DNA of 64,000 nt from CAG-873 sp910578365 (GCA_951635545.1 OX620685.1:3100001-3164000); one strand, 5' to 3'. Shown: positions 45,034-54,327, counted from the first letter of the stretch. Notes: generated by a model from the sequence alone, not told the origin. Program-made: numbers and translations.

Positions 45034-46398
45034 ATGAGCAATATCAAAACCGCTATAGCCGCCCTAATGGCCGCATTCTCAATCTCGGCAACAGCCCAGA
45101 ACAACATCGTGGACGAAGTGGCTTGGGTTATCGGCGACGATCCTATCTATAAATCGGAAATTGAAGAGTATTATCAAGAGGCGCTGCAGGAGCGTATGCC
45201 AATAAAAGGCGACCCCTATTGCACTCTGCCCGAGCAGATGGCGATCGAACGTCTGTTTCTTCATCAGGCCGATCTCGACACCGTGCTCGTAAGCGAGTCG
45301 ATGATACAGCAGCAGGTCGAAGGCCAGATGAACTTCCTGCTCAACAACCTCGGCTCGAAAGAGAAAATCGAGCAATATTTCCGCAAGCCCTATTCCGAGA
45401 TTCGCGATTACTACGCCACCAACATACGCAACCGTTACCGCGTTGGCCAGGTAAAGCAATCGCTCACCAAGGATGTAAAAGTGACACCCAACGACGTGCG
45501 CCGCTACTTCGACAAACTTCCGGCCGACTCTCTGCCCTACGTGCCCCTGCAGGTTGAGGTGCAGATTATGACACTCAACCCGGTGATTCCCCGCGAGGAA
45601 ATCGAATCGGTAAAGGCGCGTCTGCGCGACATTGCCGAACGCGTTAACAACGGTGAGAGCGACTTCTCCACCATGGCCATTCTATACTCCGAAGACGACG
45701 GCAGTTCGGTGCGCGGCGGCGAAATCGGCTTCAAAGGGCGTGCCGATCTTGTGGCTGAGTATGCAGCCGTGGCATTCAATCTCAACGACCCCAAAAAAGT
45801 ATCTAAGATTGTAGAAACCGAATACGGCTACCACATCATACAGCTTATTGAAAAGCGTGGCGAGCGAGTAAACACCCGCCATATACTTCTGCGCCCGAAA
45901 GTGTCCGACAAAGACCTCAACGAGGCCATTCAGCGCCTCGACTCGGTACGCACCGACATTGTAGACAACCACAAATTCTCCTTTGAAGAGGGCGCGCGAT
46001 ACATCTCTCAAGACAAAAGTACCCGCTACTCGAACGGTGTGATGGTAAATGAAGCTACCGGCAACACCATGTTCGAGATGTCGCAGCTGCCTCAGGAAGT
46101 TTCGCGTGCGATAGCTACATTACAACCGGGCGAGATTTCTCAGCCTTTTGTAATGCGCGACGCCAGCAGCAACCGCGACGTTGTAGCCATTGTAAAACTC
46201 ACCAACCGCCTTGATGCTCACACCGCCAATCTGGCCGATGACTTCCAGCTGCTGAAGAATATGTATGAAAACTCGGCCAAGGAAGAAATTATCGACAAAT
46301 GGCTTCAGAAGAAAATCCGCGAAACATATATCCGTATCGAAGACGGATGGCGCGGATGTGATTTTGAGCACGATGGCTGGCTGAAGAACAATAAATAA
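45034..46398 (+). CDS. SurA-type peptidyl-prolyl isomerase
   Basis: Periplasmic chaperone and foldase for outer-membrane proteins. Signal peptide MSNIKTAIAALMAAFSISATA followed directly by the SurA N-domain (VDEVAWVIGDDPIYKSEIEEYYQEALQ). Parvulin domains at ~170-275 (VEVQIMTLNPV... RGGEIGFKGRADLVAEYA... YGYHIIQLIEKRGE) and ~280-390 (VNTRHILLRPKV...). The 454 residues match E. coli SurA (428) in order and size. The upstream heptamer repeat and TTACTTTG box suggest a promoter separate from the preceding genes. The OstA gene follows after 12 bases. Confidence 0.88.
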   Translation: MSNIKTAIAALMAAFSISATAQNNIVDEVAWVIGDDPIYKSEIEEYYQEALQERMPIKGDPYCTLPEQMAIERLFLHQADLDTVLVSESMIQQQVEGQMNFLLNNLGSKEKIEQYFRKPYSEIRDYYATNIRNRYRVGQVKQSLTKDVKVTPNDVRRYFDKLPADSLPYVPLQVEVQIMTLNPVIPREEIESVKARLRDIAERVNNGESDFSTMAILYSEDDGSSVRGGEIGFKGRADLVAEYAAVAFNLNDPKKVSKIVETEYGYHIIQLIEKRGERVNTRHILLRPKVSDKDLNEAIQRLDSVRTDIVDNHKFSFEEGARYISQDKSTRYSNGVMVNEATGNTMFEMSQLPQEVSRAIATLQPGEISQPFVMRDASSNRDVVAIVKLTNRLDAHTANLADDFQLLKNMYENSAKEEIIDKWLQKKIRETYIRIEDGWRGCDFEHDGWLKNNK

Positions 46399-46410
46399 TC
46401 ACACCGGAAT

Positions 46411-48108
46411 ATGCGCAGACTACTGCCCGTAGCGGCCCTGACGGCTGTGGCTGTGCCCGCTCTGCTGAGTATTGCACAGCAGCCCGCCAAGCCCGGCAAA
46501 CCCGATATTAAGCCTCAGATTCAGAATGCCGACCGCAACAACACCGGTGTGGTGTTTCTGGAGCGGGCCGATGAACTCTACAAGCACCGTACCGATTCGT
46601 TTATGATCGTGAACGGCAATGTGGAGTTTCGTCGTATGGGCATGTTCATGTACTGCGACAGCGCCCACTACTGGCCCGGCGAACAGCGTTTCCGCGCGTT
46701 CGGAAATGTGCGTATGCAGCAGGGCGACACCTTGTTCGTTTATGCCGACAGCCTTGACTACGACGACCGCATCAAGCTGGCTACCCTATTTGCCGAACCG
46801 CCACGCAAGGTAACGATGATAAACCGCGATGTGAAACTCGAAACCGATTTCACATTCTACTACGACCTCGCAAACGAACTCGGATGGTACAACCAGTTTG
46901 GCGTGCTCACCGACCCGAGCAACCGCCTTGAGTCGGTGTCAGGCGAGTATTCACCACCTACCAAAGATGCCGTATTTACCGACGGTGTGGTGCTGAACGC
47001 GCACAGTTCGACCGATACACTTGTGATACGTTCGCAGGCGCTGTACTACAACACCGATACTAAGATTGCCGAGTTATATACTCCCAGCGAGATTATAAAC
47101 CGGCGCGGCACCATTTTCACCGATTCGGCGATATACAACACCGGCACCGACAACTGCCAGCTGTACGACCGCTCTACTGTAGTGACTCCCGAAGGCCGCT
47201 TTCTCACCGCCGATACTTTGTATTATACCAAGCAGATGGCCGAATATACGGCCTACGGCTCAATGATACTGACCGATACGGTGCGCAAAATGCAGCTGTT
47301 GGGCGACTACGGCTATTACAACGAGGAACGCGACTCGACCTACGTAACCGGCCATGCGCTTATGAAGGAATACTCCAAAGGCGACACCTTATTCATGCAC
47401 GGCAGGCAGATTGAGGGCTTTGTGAAAATCGACAGCATTGTAACGCCCGCCGACACCGTAGCCGGTACGGCCGAAAGCGTAAGAATCGACAGCACCCACG
47501 TAAGTGTTGTTTATCCACGTGTGCGATTCTACCGCAGCGACATGCAGGGAATATGCGACAGTCTGCGGGTGACTGAGGCTGATTCCACTATGCGTATGTT
47601 TGTCAGTCCGGTGGTGTGGAGTGAGGACAGGCAGATTTCGGGCCGTGTGATAGCCGTGCATTTCAACGACTCGACTTATGACCGGGTGAACATTCCCGAG
47701 CAGGCGTTCACCGCCGACCATATCGAAGACCAATATTACAACCAGATAAGCGGCAAGGAAATGGTGGCGCACTTTGTCGATGGTAATCTCAAGCACCTGG
47801 ACATAAATGGCAGCGTTGAGCTAATACTCTACCCCGAGGAGCAGGACAGCACCATCAACAAGATTGTAAATGCGCAAAGCAGTTTTCTGAGAGCCGACTT
47901 TGCCGGCCGCACCACCGAGCGGATAAAAATGTGGCCCGAAACCACCGGTACGGTCACTCCTTTGTTCCTGGCTAAGCGCAGTCTGTTTTTCCTGCCCAAG
48001 TTCCGCTGGTACACCGGCATGCGTCCGGCTTCTCCGGCCGATGTCATGATTATTCCCAAAGAAATGGACGAACTGATAGAACAGACTCGCAGCACTGAAG
48101 GCAAATAG
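46411..48108 (+). CDS. OstA-like protein (LptA/LptD N-domain family)
   Basis: Predicted exported protein of lipopolysaccharide transport. After a signal peptide (MRRLLPVAALTAVAVPALLSIA) come repeated short beta-jellyroll units of the OstA type: TDSFMIVNGNVEFRRMGMFMYCDSAHYW, FGNVRMQQGDTLFVYADSLDYD and LYYNTDTKIAELY. These units build the lipid-conducting groove in LptA and LptD. With 565 residues it is much longer than LptA and lacks a barrel; this is the usual Bacteroidetes form. Its position after three SurA/PpiC-related genes makes 42-48 kb an outer-membrane assembly cluster. Confidence 0.85.
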   Translation: MRRLLPVAALTAVAVPALLSIAQQPAKPGKPDIKPQIQNADRNNTGVVFLERADELYKHRTDSFMIVNGNVEFRRMGMFMYCDSAHYWPGEQRFRAFGNVRMQQGDTLFVYADSLDYDDRIKLATLFAEPPRKVTMINRDVKLETDFTFYYDLANELGWYNQFGVLTDPSNRLESVSGEYSPPTKDAVFTDGVVLNAHSSTDTLVIRSQALYYNTDTKIAELYTPSEIINRRGTIFTDSAIYNTGTDNCQLYDRSTVVTPEGRFLTADTLYYTKQMAEYTAYGSMILTDTVRKMQLLGDYGYYNEERDSTYVTGHALMKEYSKGDTLFMHGRQIEGFVKIDSIVTPADTVAGTAESVRIDSTHVSVVYPRVRFYRSDMQGICDSLRVTEADSTMRMFVSPVVWSEDRQISGRVIAVHFNDSTYDRVNIPEQAFTADHIEDQYYNQISGKEMVAHFVDGNLKHLDINGSVELILYPEEQDSTINKIVNAQSSFLRADFAGRTTERIKMWPETTGTVTPLFLAKRSLFFLPKFRWYTGMRPASPADVMIIPKEMDELIEQTRSTEGK

Positions 48109-48138
48109 CCATGGCGCCCCCGGGCTTTTATAGTCGGC

Positions 48139-48651
48139 TCAATGCCGGTCGGGCATGTAGTTAATCAGAGCCCAGCCTCCAATAATCTGCAGAAGCATGC
48201 CGGGAATACCGATGCGGAAATCCTGACAGGCCGCAACAAAATCGGCCTTCATAATCCATTCGCCCAGGCACCCCGTAACCTGATACGCCAGCACCACGGC
48301 CACAAGCGCAGGCAGCGATGCACCGGCTTTGCGTGAGGCAACCGCTCCGGATATTACAGCCAGCAACACCGATTTGAGCAATATCGCAGGCAATGCGGCA
48401 GCAGGCGGCATGCCGAACAGCACTGAATTGAGCAGCGGCGACGCCACTGCCGTAATCAGGCCTACACGCCACCCGAATTTATAAGCGGCCACCAGGGTAA
48501 AGAAGTATATGGGCAGCCAGGTGACACCACCCTGCGGAATAAGGTGAAACAGCTGCGGCAAAATCAGATTGGCGACTATAAACAGCGCCGCCACCTGATA
48601 AGTGCGGCTTTCTGAAAAGCCAAAAGAATGAAGTCGGACTACACGGTTCAT
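48139..48651 (-). CDS. Small membrane protein, possible ECF transporter S component
   Basis: A 170-residue protein with about five or six hydrophobic helices (TYQVAALFIVANLILPQLFHLI, LPIYFFTLVAAYKFGWRVGLITAV, AILLKSVLLAVISGAVAS and others). The loop GWRVGLITAVASPLLNS resembles the S components of energy-coupling factor vitamin transporters. No ECF ATPase or T component is nearby, so the assignment is tentative. The frame is open to an upstream ATG at 48675, but that lies within the TATCTTTG promoter box (48680-48673, minus strand), so the ATG at 48651 (MNRVVRLHSFGF) is chosen. It converges with the OstA gene. Confidence 0.6.
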   Translation of the reverse strand: MNRVVRLHSFGFSESRTYQVAALFIVANLILPQLFHLIPQGGVTWLPIYFFTLVAAYKFGWRVGLITAVASPLLNSVLFGMPPAAALPAILLKSVLLAVISGAVASRKAGASLPALVAVVLAYQVTGCLGEWIMKADFVAACQDFRIGIPGMLLQIIGGWALINYMPDRH

Positions 48652-48672
48652 ATTCAGTAATAATATTTTTTG

Positions 48673-48680
48673 CAAAGATA
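48673..48680 (-). promoter_or_regulatory. -7 box of the ECF-like membrane protein gene
   Basis: TATCTTTG on the minus strand, ~22 bases before the chosen ATG. It decides the start because the longer frame would begin inside it. Confidence 0.55.
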
Positions 48681-48709
48681 ATATAAAATTCCAATACTAT
48701 CGCCAAACA

Positions 48710-48741
48710 TTTGGGTGTTTGAAATATTTAGATTAACTTTG
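48710..48741 (+). promoter_or_regulatory. Promoter of the dCMP deaminase gene
   Basis: TTTG (48710-48713), 20 bases, TAACTTTG (48734-48741), giving a ~17-base leader before the ATG at 48763. Confidence 0.75.
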
Positions 48742-48762
48742 TGTGATAATTCAACCAATGAC

Positions 48763-49197
48763 ATGTCTACATCGCACCTGAAACAGGAAGTACTTGATAA
48801 ACGCTATCTGCGCATGGCCTCGATATGGGCCGAGAACTCATATTGCCAGCGTCGTCGGGTAGGCGCACTTATTGTTAAAAACCAGGCTATTATATCCGAC
48901 GGATATAACGGCACCCCTGCCGGTTTCGAAAATGTATGCGAGGATGCCGACGGGCACACCAAACCGTATGTGCTGCATGCCGAGGCAAATGCCATAACCA
49001 AGCTTGCCCGCAGCAACAACTCGGGCCAGGATGCCACTCTGTACATCACCGCTTCGCCATGTATCGAATGTGCCAAGCTGATAATACAGACCGGTATCCG
49101 CAGGGTGGTATTCAATGAATTGTACCGTCTGTCCGACGGAATCGACCTTCTGCACCGTGCCGGTGTGGAATGTGTGCATATCGAAAATGTTCAGTAA
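48763..49197 (+). CDS. Deoxycytidylate (dCMP) deaminase
   Basis: Deaminates dCMP to dUMP for thymidylate synthesis. The zinc site is complete: HAEANAI (His ligand and catalytic Glu) and SPCIECAKLI (two Cys ligands). The N-terminal RYLRMASIWAENSYCQRRRVGALIVKN is typical of the ComEB/dCMP deaminase group. The ATG at 48763 (MSTSHLKQEV) gives 144 residues. The frame is open 48 bases further up, but that segment covers the promoter. It is the first gene of a dCMP deaminase, CtpA, cyclo-ligase series with gaps of 6 and 22 bases. Confidence 0.9.
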   Translation: MSTSHLKQEVLDKRYLRMASIWAENSYCQRRRVGALIVKNQAIISDGYNGTPAGFENVCEDADGHTKPYVLHAEANAITKLARSNNSGQDATLYITASPCIECAKLIIQTGIRRVVFNELYRLSDGIDLLHRAGVECVHIENVQ

Positions 49198-49203
49198 CCA
49201 TCA

Positions 49204-50832
49204 ATGAAAAACCATTTCAGGACCATATACTGGTTTCCGATAATCGGAGCCGCTCTTTTATGCGCCGGCATGTGGCTGGGCTATCTGCTCTCGCCGCGTG
49301 TCGACCTCGACAGTTCGCAACGCAAGATGCTCGAAGTTCTGGCTCTGATAAACCGCGATTATGTCGACGACGTTCCTCTTGACTCACTTGTAGAAATCAC
49401 CATTCCCGAACTGCTGCATAATCTCGACCCTCACTCGGCTTACATATCGGCCAAAGACCTGGAGCGTGTCAACTCAGAACTTGAGGGCAGTTTCGGTGGC
49501 ATCGGTATACAATTCCAGACTCCGGGCGATACAGTGACAGTAGTCGAAGTCATTGCCGGTTCGCCTGCCTATAAGGCCGGACTGCTGCCAGGCGACCGAA
49601 TTGTTACGGTCGACAGCACCGACATAGCCGGGAAAAAACTCAGCAACGAAGAAATTTTTGCAAAACTACGCGGCCCCAAAGGCACTAAGGTAAAACTCAG
49701 CATACGCCGCCCGGGCGAAAAGAACCTGAAGAATTTCACCCTCGTTCGCGGCGATATACCTCAGGCCAGCATCGAAGGCGTCTATATGACACCCGATTCA
49801 ATCGGATATGTGCGCGTCAGCCGTTTTGCCCGCGACACATACGAGCAATTCTACAAGGCGCTTGTGAACCTACGCTTCGAGGGCGCAAAGAGCTTTATTG
49901 TCGACCTGCGCGGCAACACCGGCGGCTACATGGAGCCGGCTGTAATGATGGCCAACGAATTTCTTGAGCCCGGCAGCGTGATTGTGGAAACCCGCGGTCG
50001 CAACCTTGATGACAATTCGACCATTGAGGCGGATGGCACAGGCCTGTTCCAGGACACTCCCCTGGCAGTGCTTATCGACGAGGTATCGGCCAGTGCCAGC
50101 GAAATTTTCTCCGGAGCCATGCAGGACAACGACCGCGCCGTGATAATAGGACGGCGCAGCTTCGGCAAAGGCTTGGTGCAGAAGCCCATTCTGCTCGCCG
50201 ACAGTTCGGAACTGCGTCTGACTGTACAGCGTTATTACACCCCCTCGGGCCGCTGCATCCAGAAAGACTATACCGGCGAAGGTATCGGCGAATACGAAAC
50301 CGAGATTTACCGCCGCTACCTCAACGGTGAAATATTCGGCAGCGAACAGGCCGACAGTGTAATCGACAAGTCGCTGATTTTCCACACTCTCGGCGGACGT
50401 AACGTGTACGGAGGCGGAGGCATCAGTCCCGACTACTTTGTGCCTACCGATACCATCCGGCGCAACACCTACTATGTGAGCGTGGTAAACCGCGGACTTA
50501 TAAATTCGTACGCCTACGAATACGTCGATCTCAATCGCGCCGAACTCTCCAAGTACAAGACCCTCGACGAACTGCTGCGCAATCTCGACAGCGATTATGT
50601 GTTGCTGAATTCCTTTGTACGCTATGCCGTCGAAAAGGGAGTGCGCCGACGTCCGTACTACATTGAACAATCGGCTTCGCTGATTGTTAACCAACTGAAG
50701 TCCCTTATAGTGCGTTATGTTCTGGGCATGGACGCCTTCTACAATGTGTATAACAAGGAAGATGAAGATGTGCGCAAGGCCATAAGCATTATCAATCAGG
50801 GCAAAGCCGACTTTCCGGTAAAGAATAATTGA
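49204..50832 (+). CDS. S41 family carboxy-terminal processing protease (CtpA type)
   Basis: Periplasmic serine protease that trims or degrades proteins from their C-terminus. A single N-terminal helix (IYWFPIIGAALLCAGMWLGYLL) acts as signal anchor. A PDZ domain spans ~95-180 (GGIGIQFQTPGDTVTVVEVIAGSPA, LLPGDRIVTVD). The catalytic core shows SFIVDLRGNTGGYMEPAV, the serine motif EVSASASEIFSGA (residues 293-305) and the lysine in GRRSFGKGLVQKP. A ~150-residue C-terminal extension follows. Length 542 residues, the Bacteroidetes norm. Confidence 0.92.
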   Translation: MKNHFRTIYWFPIIGAALLCAGMWLGYLLSPRVDLDSSQRKMLEVLALINRDYVDDVPLDSLVEITIPELLHNLDPHSAYISAKDLERVNSELEGSFGGIGIQFQTPGDTVTVVEVIAGSPAYKAGLLPGDRIVTVDSTDIAGKKLSNEEIFAKLRGPKGTKVKLSIRRPGEKNLKNFTLVRGDIPQASIEGVYMTPDSIGYVRVSRFARDTYEQFYKALVNLRFEGAKSFIVDLRGNTGGYMEPAVMMANEFLEPGSVIVETRGRNLDDNSTIEADGTGLFQDTPLAVLIDEVSASASEIFSGAMQDNDRAVIIGRRSFGKGLVQKPILLADSSELRLTVQRYYTPSGRCIQKDYTGEGIGEYETEIYRRYLNGEIFGSEQADSVIDKSLIFHTLGGRNVYGGGGISPDYFVPTDTIRRNTYYVSVVNRGLINSYAYEYVDLNRAELSKYKTLDELLRNLDSDYVLLNSFVRYAVEKGVRRRPYYIEQSASLIVNQLKSLIVRYVLGMDAFYNVYNKEDEDVRKAISIINQGKADFPVKNN

Positions 50833-50854
50833 AACCAGTAATCCTCTCTCCGAT

Positions 50855-51409
50855 ATGGACAAACATCGCATACGCATTCAGATGAAAGCTCGCAAGGCCC
50901 TTCTCGACGATGTCGAGAAGGCCGTAGCAGCGCGCAACGCTTTCGAACTGCTTGAAAAGACCGCCGCATTCATGCTGTCGGAACACATATTGCTGTACCA
51001 TTCGCTGCCCGACGAACTATCGACCCGCGAATTTATCGAACGCTGGGCCGACCGCAAGCATTTTTATCTGCCACGTGTAAACGGAGTCAATCTCGACGTG
51101 CTCCCATACCAGCGAAGCCGCATGCACCTGGGCGCATTCAATATCGAGGAGCCTGACGGAGATGTACTCAACGACCTCAGCGGTATCGACATGGTCATAG
51201 TACCCGCAGTGGCCTATGACCGCCACGGCAACAGAGTGGGCCGTGGCAAGGGCTATTACGACAGACTGCTTTCGGGCCTGAAAGCTCTGACCGTAGGCAT
51301 GGCTTACGATTTTCAGCTCGTAGATGAAATAGATGCCGAGCCACACGATATGCGCGTAAATTATATCATCACCGACCGCCATATAATAGCGTGTGGCAAC
51401 CGTCGCTGA
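50855..51409 (+). CDS. 5-formyltetrahydrofolate cyclo-ligase
   Basis: Converts 5-formyl-THF to 5,10-methenyl-THF with ATP, recycling folate storage forms. Signature GRGKGYYDRLLSG near residue 130 and the N-terminal basic MDKHRIRIQMKARKALL fit the family, as does the AYDFQLVDEIDAEPHDMRVNYIITD end. Length 184 residues, standard. It is the last gene of the series with dCMP deaminase and CtpA, ending at a long hairpin. One-carbon folate and dUMP supply fit together functionally. Confidence 0.88.
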   Translation: MDKHRIRIQMKARKALLDDVEKAVAARNAFELLEKTAAFMLSEHILLYHSLPDELSTREFIERWADRKHFYLPRVNGVNLDVLPYQRSRMHLGAFNIEEPDGDVLNDLSGIDMVIVPAVAYDRHGNRVGRGKGYYDRLLSGLKALTVGMAYDFQLVDEIDAEPHDMRVNYIITDRHIIACGNRR

Positions 51410-51442
51410 CGCCCGCCGCCCGGACACCTTTTTAGAGCTTGT

Positions 51443-51493
51443 TTAAGACCCCGTTCCCCAGCCTTAACAGATATTGGGGGGACGGGGTCTTAA
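51443..51493 (+). terminator. Long hairpin after the cyclo-ligase gene
   Basis: TTAAGACCCCGTTCCCCA pairs with TGGGGGGACGGGGTCTTAA (one extra G) over a ~14-base loop. No strong T-run follows. The right arm resembles a stretch near 60429-60457, so it may be a dispersed repeat that also acts as a terminator. Confidence 0.6.
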
Positions 51494-51775
51494 TAATTTC
51501 AGGCGTACACAGACGCCTTCAAATGTTAAAATTGCAATCGCTTGCAAAAAGTCACATTCTACCCCTATATCATGCTGTAAAACATAGTTTCTTAGCATAC
51601 TTCCACCCTCAAAAGCCGATTTAACAATATTTTGCAAAAAATTATTTTAAAGATACTTTTAAATATTTCGGCTGCAAACGTATTGATTAAGGCTATAAAT
51701 TTTACTTTTAAATCAAACATCGCCCAAATGCTTATGAAATGTTATGAGGTAGTCGGCAAGCGATACAAGCCACCC

Positions 51776-51806
51776 CTTGCCAGCTTAAAAATTATCACTA
51801 ACTTTG
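51776..51806 (+). promoter_or_regulatory. Promoter in the gap before dnaG
   Basis: CTTG (51776-51779), 19 bases, TAACTTTG (51799-51806). It drives nothing that looks coding; a terminator follows about 90 bases on. Confidence 0.5.
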
Positions 51807-51811
51807 CACTC

Positions 51812-51930
51812 GGAAATGATACGACAAGCAGTCTTAAACGCTTTTTTTAACAAATCTGGAATAGACATATAAATCTAACATTAAGTACTATGTGTAAGAA
51901 AAGGGAGATTCGTGAGAACCTCCCTTTTTC
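51812..51930 (+). ncRNA. Candidate short RNA upstream of dnaG, ~120 nt
   Basis: Delimited by a near-consensus promoter and an intrinsic terminator (AAAAGGGAG ... CTCCCTTTTT, 51898-51930). Within it the only ATG frame (51890-52018, 42 codons) runs across the terminator hairpin and looks non-coding. The rest of the 612-base gap 51410-52021 holds one long hairpin, AT-rich sequence and the dnaG -7 box, and no convincing gene. Confidence 0.38.
51897..51930 (+). terminator. Intrinsic terminator between the candidate short RNA and dnaG
   Basis: AAAAGGGAG pairs with CTCCCTTTT over a loop of about 14 bases, with a T-run at the end; about 90 bases before dnaG. Confidence 0.7.
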
Positions 51931-52009
51931 TATTTTAAAGGCGTATGTCCGCCCTGTCGGCTTGAGGCAATTTAACATTAATCGGTATGCGTCTTATGCT
52001 ATTTTTCAC

Positions 52010-52017
52010 TAACTTTG
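52010..52017 (+). promoter_or_regulatory. -7 box of dnaG
   Basis: TAACTTTG with its last G five bases before the A of the ATG at 52022, the same spacing as in the DAHP synthase and BamA-like genes. The -33 region is weak (TATG at 51986). Confidence 0.6.
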
Positions 52018-52021
52018 TACT

Positions 52022-54208
52022 ATGAAAAAAATCGATCGCGAAACAGTACAGAAAATTCTCGATGCAGCCGATATTGTCGATGTGGTAAGCGACTTCGTGA
52101 GCCTGAAACGCCGCGGAGCAAACTATATCGGTCTGTGTCCGTTCCACAACGAGCGCACCCCCTCTTTCTCTGTTTCAAAATCGAAAGGCATTTGCAAATG
52201 CTTCAGTTGCGGCAAAGGCGGTGCTCCGGTCAATTTTCTTATGGAACTCGAGCAGATGTCGTATCAGGAGGCACTGCGCTGGCTTGCTAACAAATATCAC
52301 ATCGAAATCAAAGAGCGGGAGGAAAGCGAAGAAGAACGTCGCCAGGCTTCGGAACGCGAACAAATGTTTGCTGTAAACGAATTTGCCATGAATCACTTCA
52401 AGCAGAACCTTACCGATACCGACGATGGCCGCGCAATCGGTCTGACTTACTTCAGGCAGCGAGGAATCTCGGACGCCATGATTGAGCGTTTCCGCCTCGG
52501 ATATGCCATTGACCGCAGCGACGACCTGCGCAACGCGGCAAACCACGCCGGATACAAAGACGAATACCTCGAAAAGACAGGTCTGACCATCCGAAACGAG
52601 CAAGGCCGCGTGTACGACCGCTTCCGCGGACGTGTAATATACCCCGTACACACCCTCTCGGGCAAGGTAGTGGCCTTTGGCGGACGCACTCTGCGTACCG
52701 ACAAAAACGCATCCAAATACGTAAACTCGCCTGAAAGCCAGATATACCGCAAGAGTTTCGAACTTTACGGCATGTATCAGGCGCGCCAGGCCATAGCACG
52801 GACCGATAAATGTATACTGGTCGAAGGCTACATGGATGTGATTTCGATGTCCCAGGCCGGCATCGAGAACGTAGTGGCGTCCTCAGGCACTTCGCTCACC
52901 GACGGACAGATACGTATGATTCACCGTTTTACCCAAAACGTAACGGTAATCTACGACTCCGATGCCGCCGGTATAAAGGCCTCGCTCCGAGGCATCGACC
53001 TGCTTCTCGCCGAGGGGCTTAACATCAAGGTGCTTCTGCTGCCCGATGGCGATGACCCGGACTCGTTTGCCCAGCATAATCCGGCCGAAGTTGTGGAGCA
53101 ATATATAAAGGATAACGAAACAGACTTCATACGCTTCAAGACCCGTATTCTGCTCGAGGACGCAGGCTCCGACCCCATGAAGCGTTCGAAAGTTATCAGC
53201 GACATACTGCGTTCGATAAGCGTGATACCCGATGCCGTAACCCGCGGCGTATATGCCGACGAGTGCGCTCGGCTCATGGGCGTCAAGGCCGACATGCTTC
53301 ATATACAGCTGAAGAAGCTTGTAGCCGACATCGCCTACCGTCAGGCGCTGAAGCAGCAGGGCGACAAGGCGCGTTCGTCGGTCGACGACCTTACACCGCA
53401 GCAGATTCAAGACGCCTCCGACGACGTGGCCGACATCAATGCCGCAGTGTCGCGACGACTGCGCCCCTACGAGGAGGCTTTGCTTAAACTTGTGCTCAAA
53501 CACGGCAACTACGCATTCACATCCTATGCCAATCCGGAGAACCCGCAGGAAATGTTGCCGCTGCGCGTAATCGACTATGTGGCCGCCGATCTTGAAAACG
53601 ACGAGGTTACGTTTACCGATGCCGCCCTGGCCCATGTATTCCAGTGTGCCGTCGACATGGCGGCAAACGAATGGCCTGAGGCTCACAACCGCTTCGTTGA
53701 CAATCAACGGCAGATTATGGCCGACCGGCTCGAACAGGGGCGCCGGGCTCTTGCAGCAGGCAGCATGTCGGTAGCCGACATCACCCGCGGAGAAATAGAG
53801 CTCAACGAGCGGGTACAGCGAGAATTCGACGAGGCAGTGGCTGACTTCGACGCCGGATTTGTGGCACGACGGGCGGTATCGAGCCCCGACGATATGCTGA
53901 GGCGCATTTCTACCGACCTGATTGTAGAGCCACATCAGTTGAGCAAAATCTACAGCAATGTGCCCAGCGAGCGCGAGCGCCTGCTCGAACTGCTGCCACG
54001 CACACTGCACGAGCTCAAGAGCATGCATCTAAGTGTGGAACTCGACACCATACTGGGAGAACTGAAACTTGCTCAGGAACGCAATGACACCGAAGAGGTT
54101 ACGCGACTCATCACCCGTATGATGGAACGCAAGGCACTTCAGAACGATTTCGCCAGGTATTTGGGTGAACGAAACCTCAATCCCGACCGCCTGCCGGGCT
54201 GGGAATAA
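52022..54208 (+). CDS. dnaG: DNA primase DnaG
   Basis: Synthesises RNA primers at the replication fork, partnering DnaB. The N-terminal zinc ribbon (residues ~38-65) has CPFHNERTPSFSVSKSKGI followed by CKCFSCGKGG. The RNA-polymerase domain includes GRVIYPVHTLSGKVVAFGGR, the TOPRIM block CILVEGYMDVISMSQAGIENVVASSGTSL and the metal-binding VIYDSDAAGIKA. The C-terminal ~280 residues are the helicase-binding region, longer than in E. coli (728 against 581 residues). Start ATG at 52022; the promoter box is so close that the message may be leaderless. Confidence 0.95.
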   Translation: MKKIDRETVQKILDAADIVDVVSDFVSLKRRGANYIGLCPFHNERTPSFSVSKSKGICKCFSCGKGGAPVNFLMELEQMSYQEALRWLANKYHIEIKEREESEEERRQASEREQMFAVNEFAMNHFKQNLTDTDDGRAIGLTYFRQRGISDAMIERFRLGYAIDRSDDLRNAANHAGYKDEYLEKTGLTIRNEQGRVYDRFRGRVIYPVHTLSGKVVAFGGRTLRTDKNASKYVNSPESQIYRKSFELYGMYQARQAIARTDKCILVEGYMDVISMSQAGIENVVASSGTSLTDGQIRMIHRFTQNVTVIYDSDAAGIKASLRGIDLLLAEGLNIKVLLLPDGDDPDSFAQHNPAEVVEQYIKDNETDFIRFKTRILLEDAGSDPMKRSKVISDILRSISVIPDAVTRGVYADECARLMGVKADMLHIQLKKLVADIAYRQALKQQGDKARSSVDDLTPQQIQDASDDVADINAAVSRRLRPYEEALLKLVLKHGNYAFTSYANPENPQEMLPLRVIDYVAADLENDEVTFTDAALAHVFQCAVDMAANEWPEAHNRFVDNQRQIMADRLEQGRRALAAGSMSVADITRGEIELNERVQREFDEAVADFDAGFVARRAVSSPDDMLRRISTDLIVEPHQLSKIYSNVPSERERLLELLPRTLHELKSMHLSVELDTILGELKLAQERNDTEEVTRLITRMMERKALQNDFARYLGERNLNPDRLPGWE

Positions 54209-54238
54209 TCGTCGGTTCTGCACAAATCCGGCAACAAT

Positions 54239-54270
54239 ATTGTGCATAAAAAAAAATTGCATTATCTTTG
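54239..54270 (+). promoter_or_regulatory. Promoter of the amylase gene
   Basis: ATTG (54239-54242), 20 bases, TATCTTTG (54263-54270). It shows that the coding start must lie downstream, at 54328, rather than at the in-frame ATG 54268. Confidence 0.6.
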
Positions 54271-54327
54271 CAACGCAATATCATTGCTCACTTTAGATTA
54301 TATCATAACTACACAATCAAATTCTTG

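Noticed and set aside
48109..48138. Possible terminator between the OstA and ECF-like genes
   Set aside because: Only a four-base stem can be drawn, with no T-run worth calling.
51439..51850. Two short frames (61 and 72 codons) before dnaG
   Set aside because: They run through a hairpin and AT-rich non-coding sequence and have no recognisable features.
52883..54028. 381-codon minus-strand frame opposite dnaG
   Set aside because: Shadow of a GC-biased gene; no family resemblance and no promoter.
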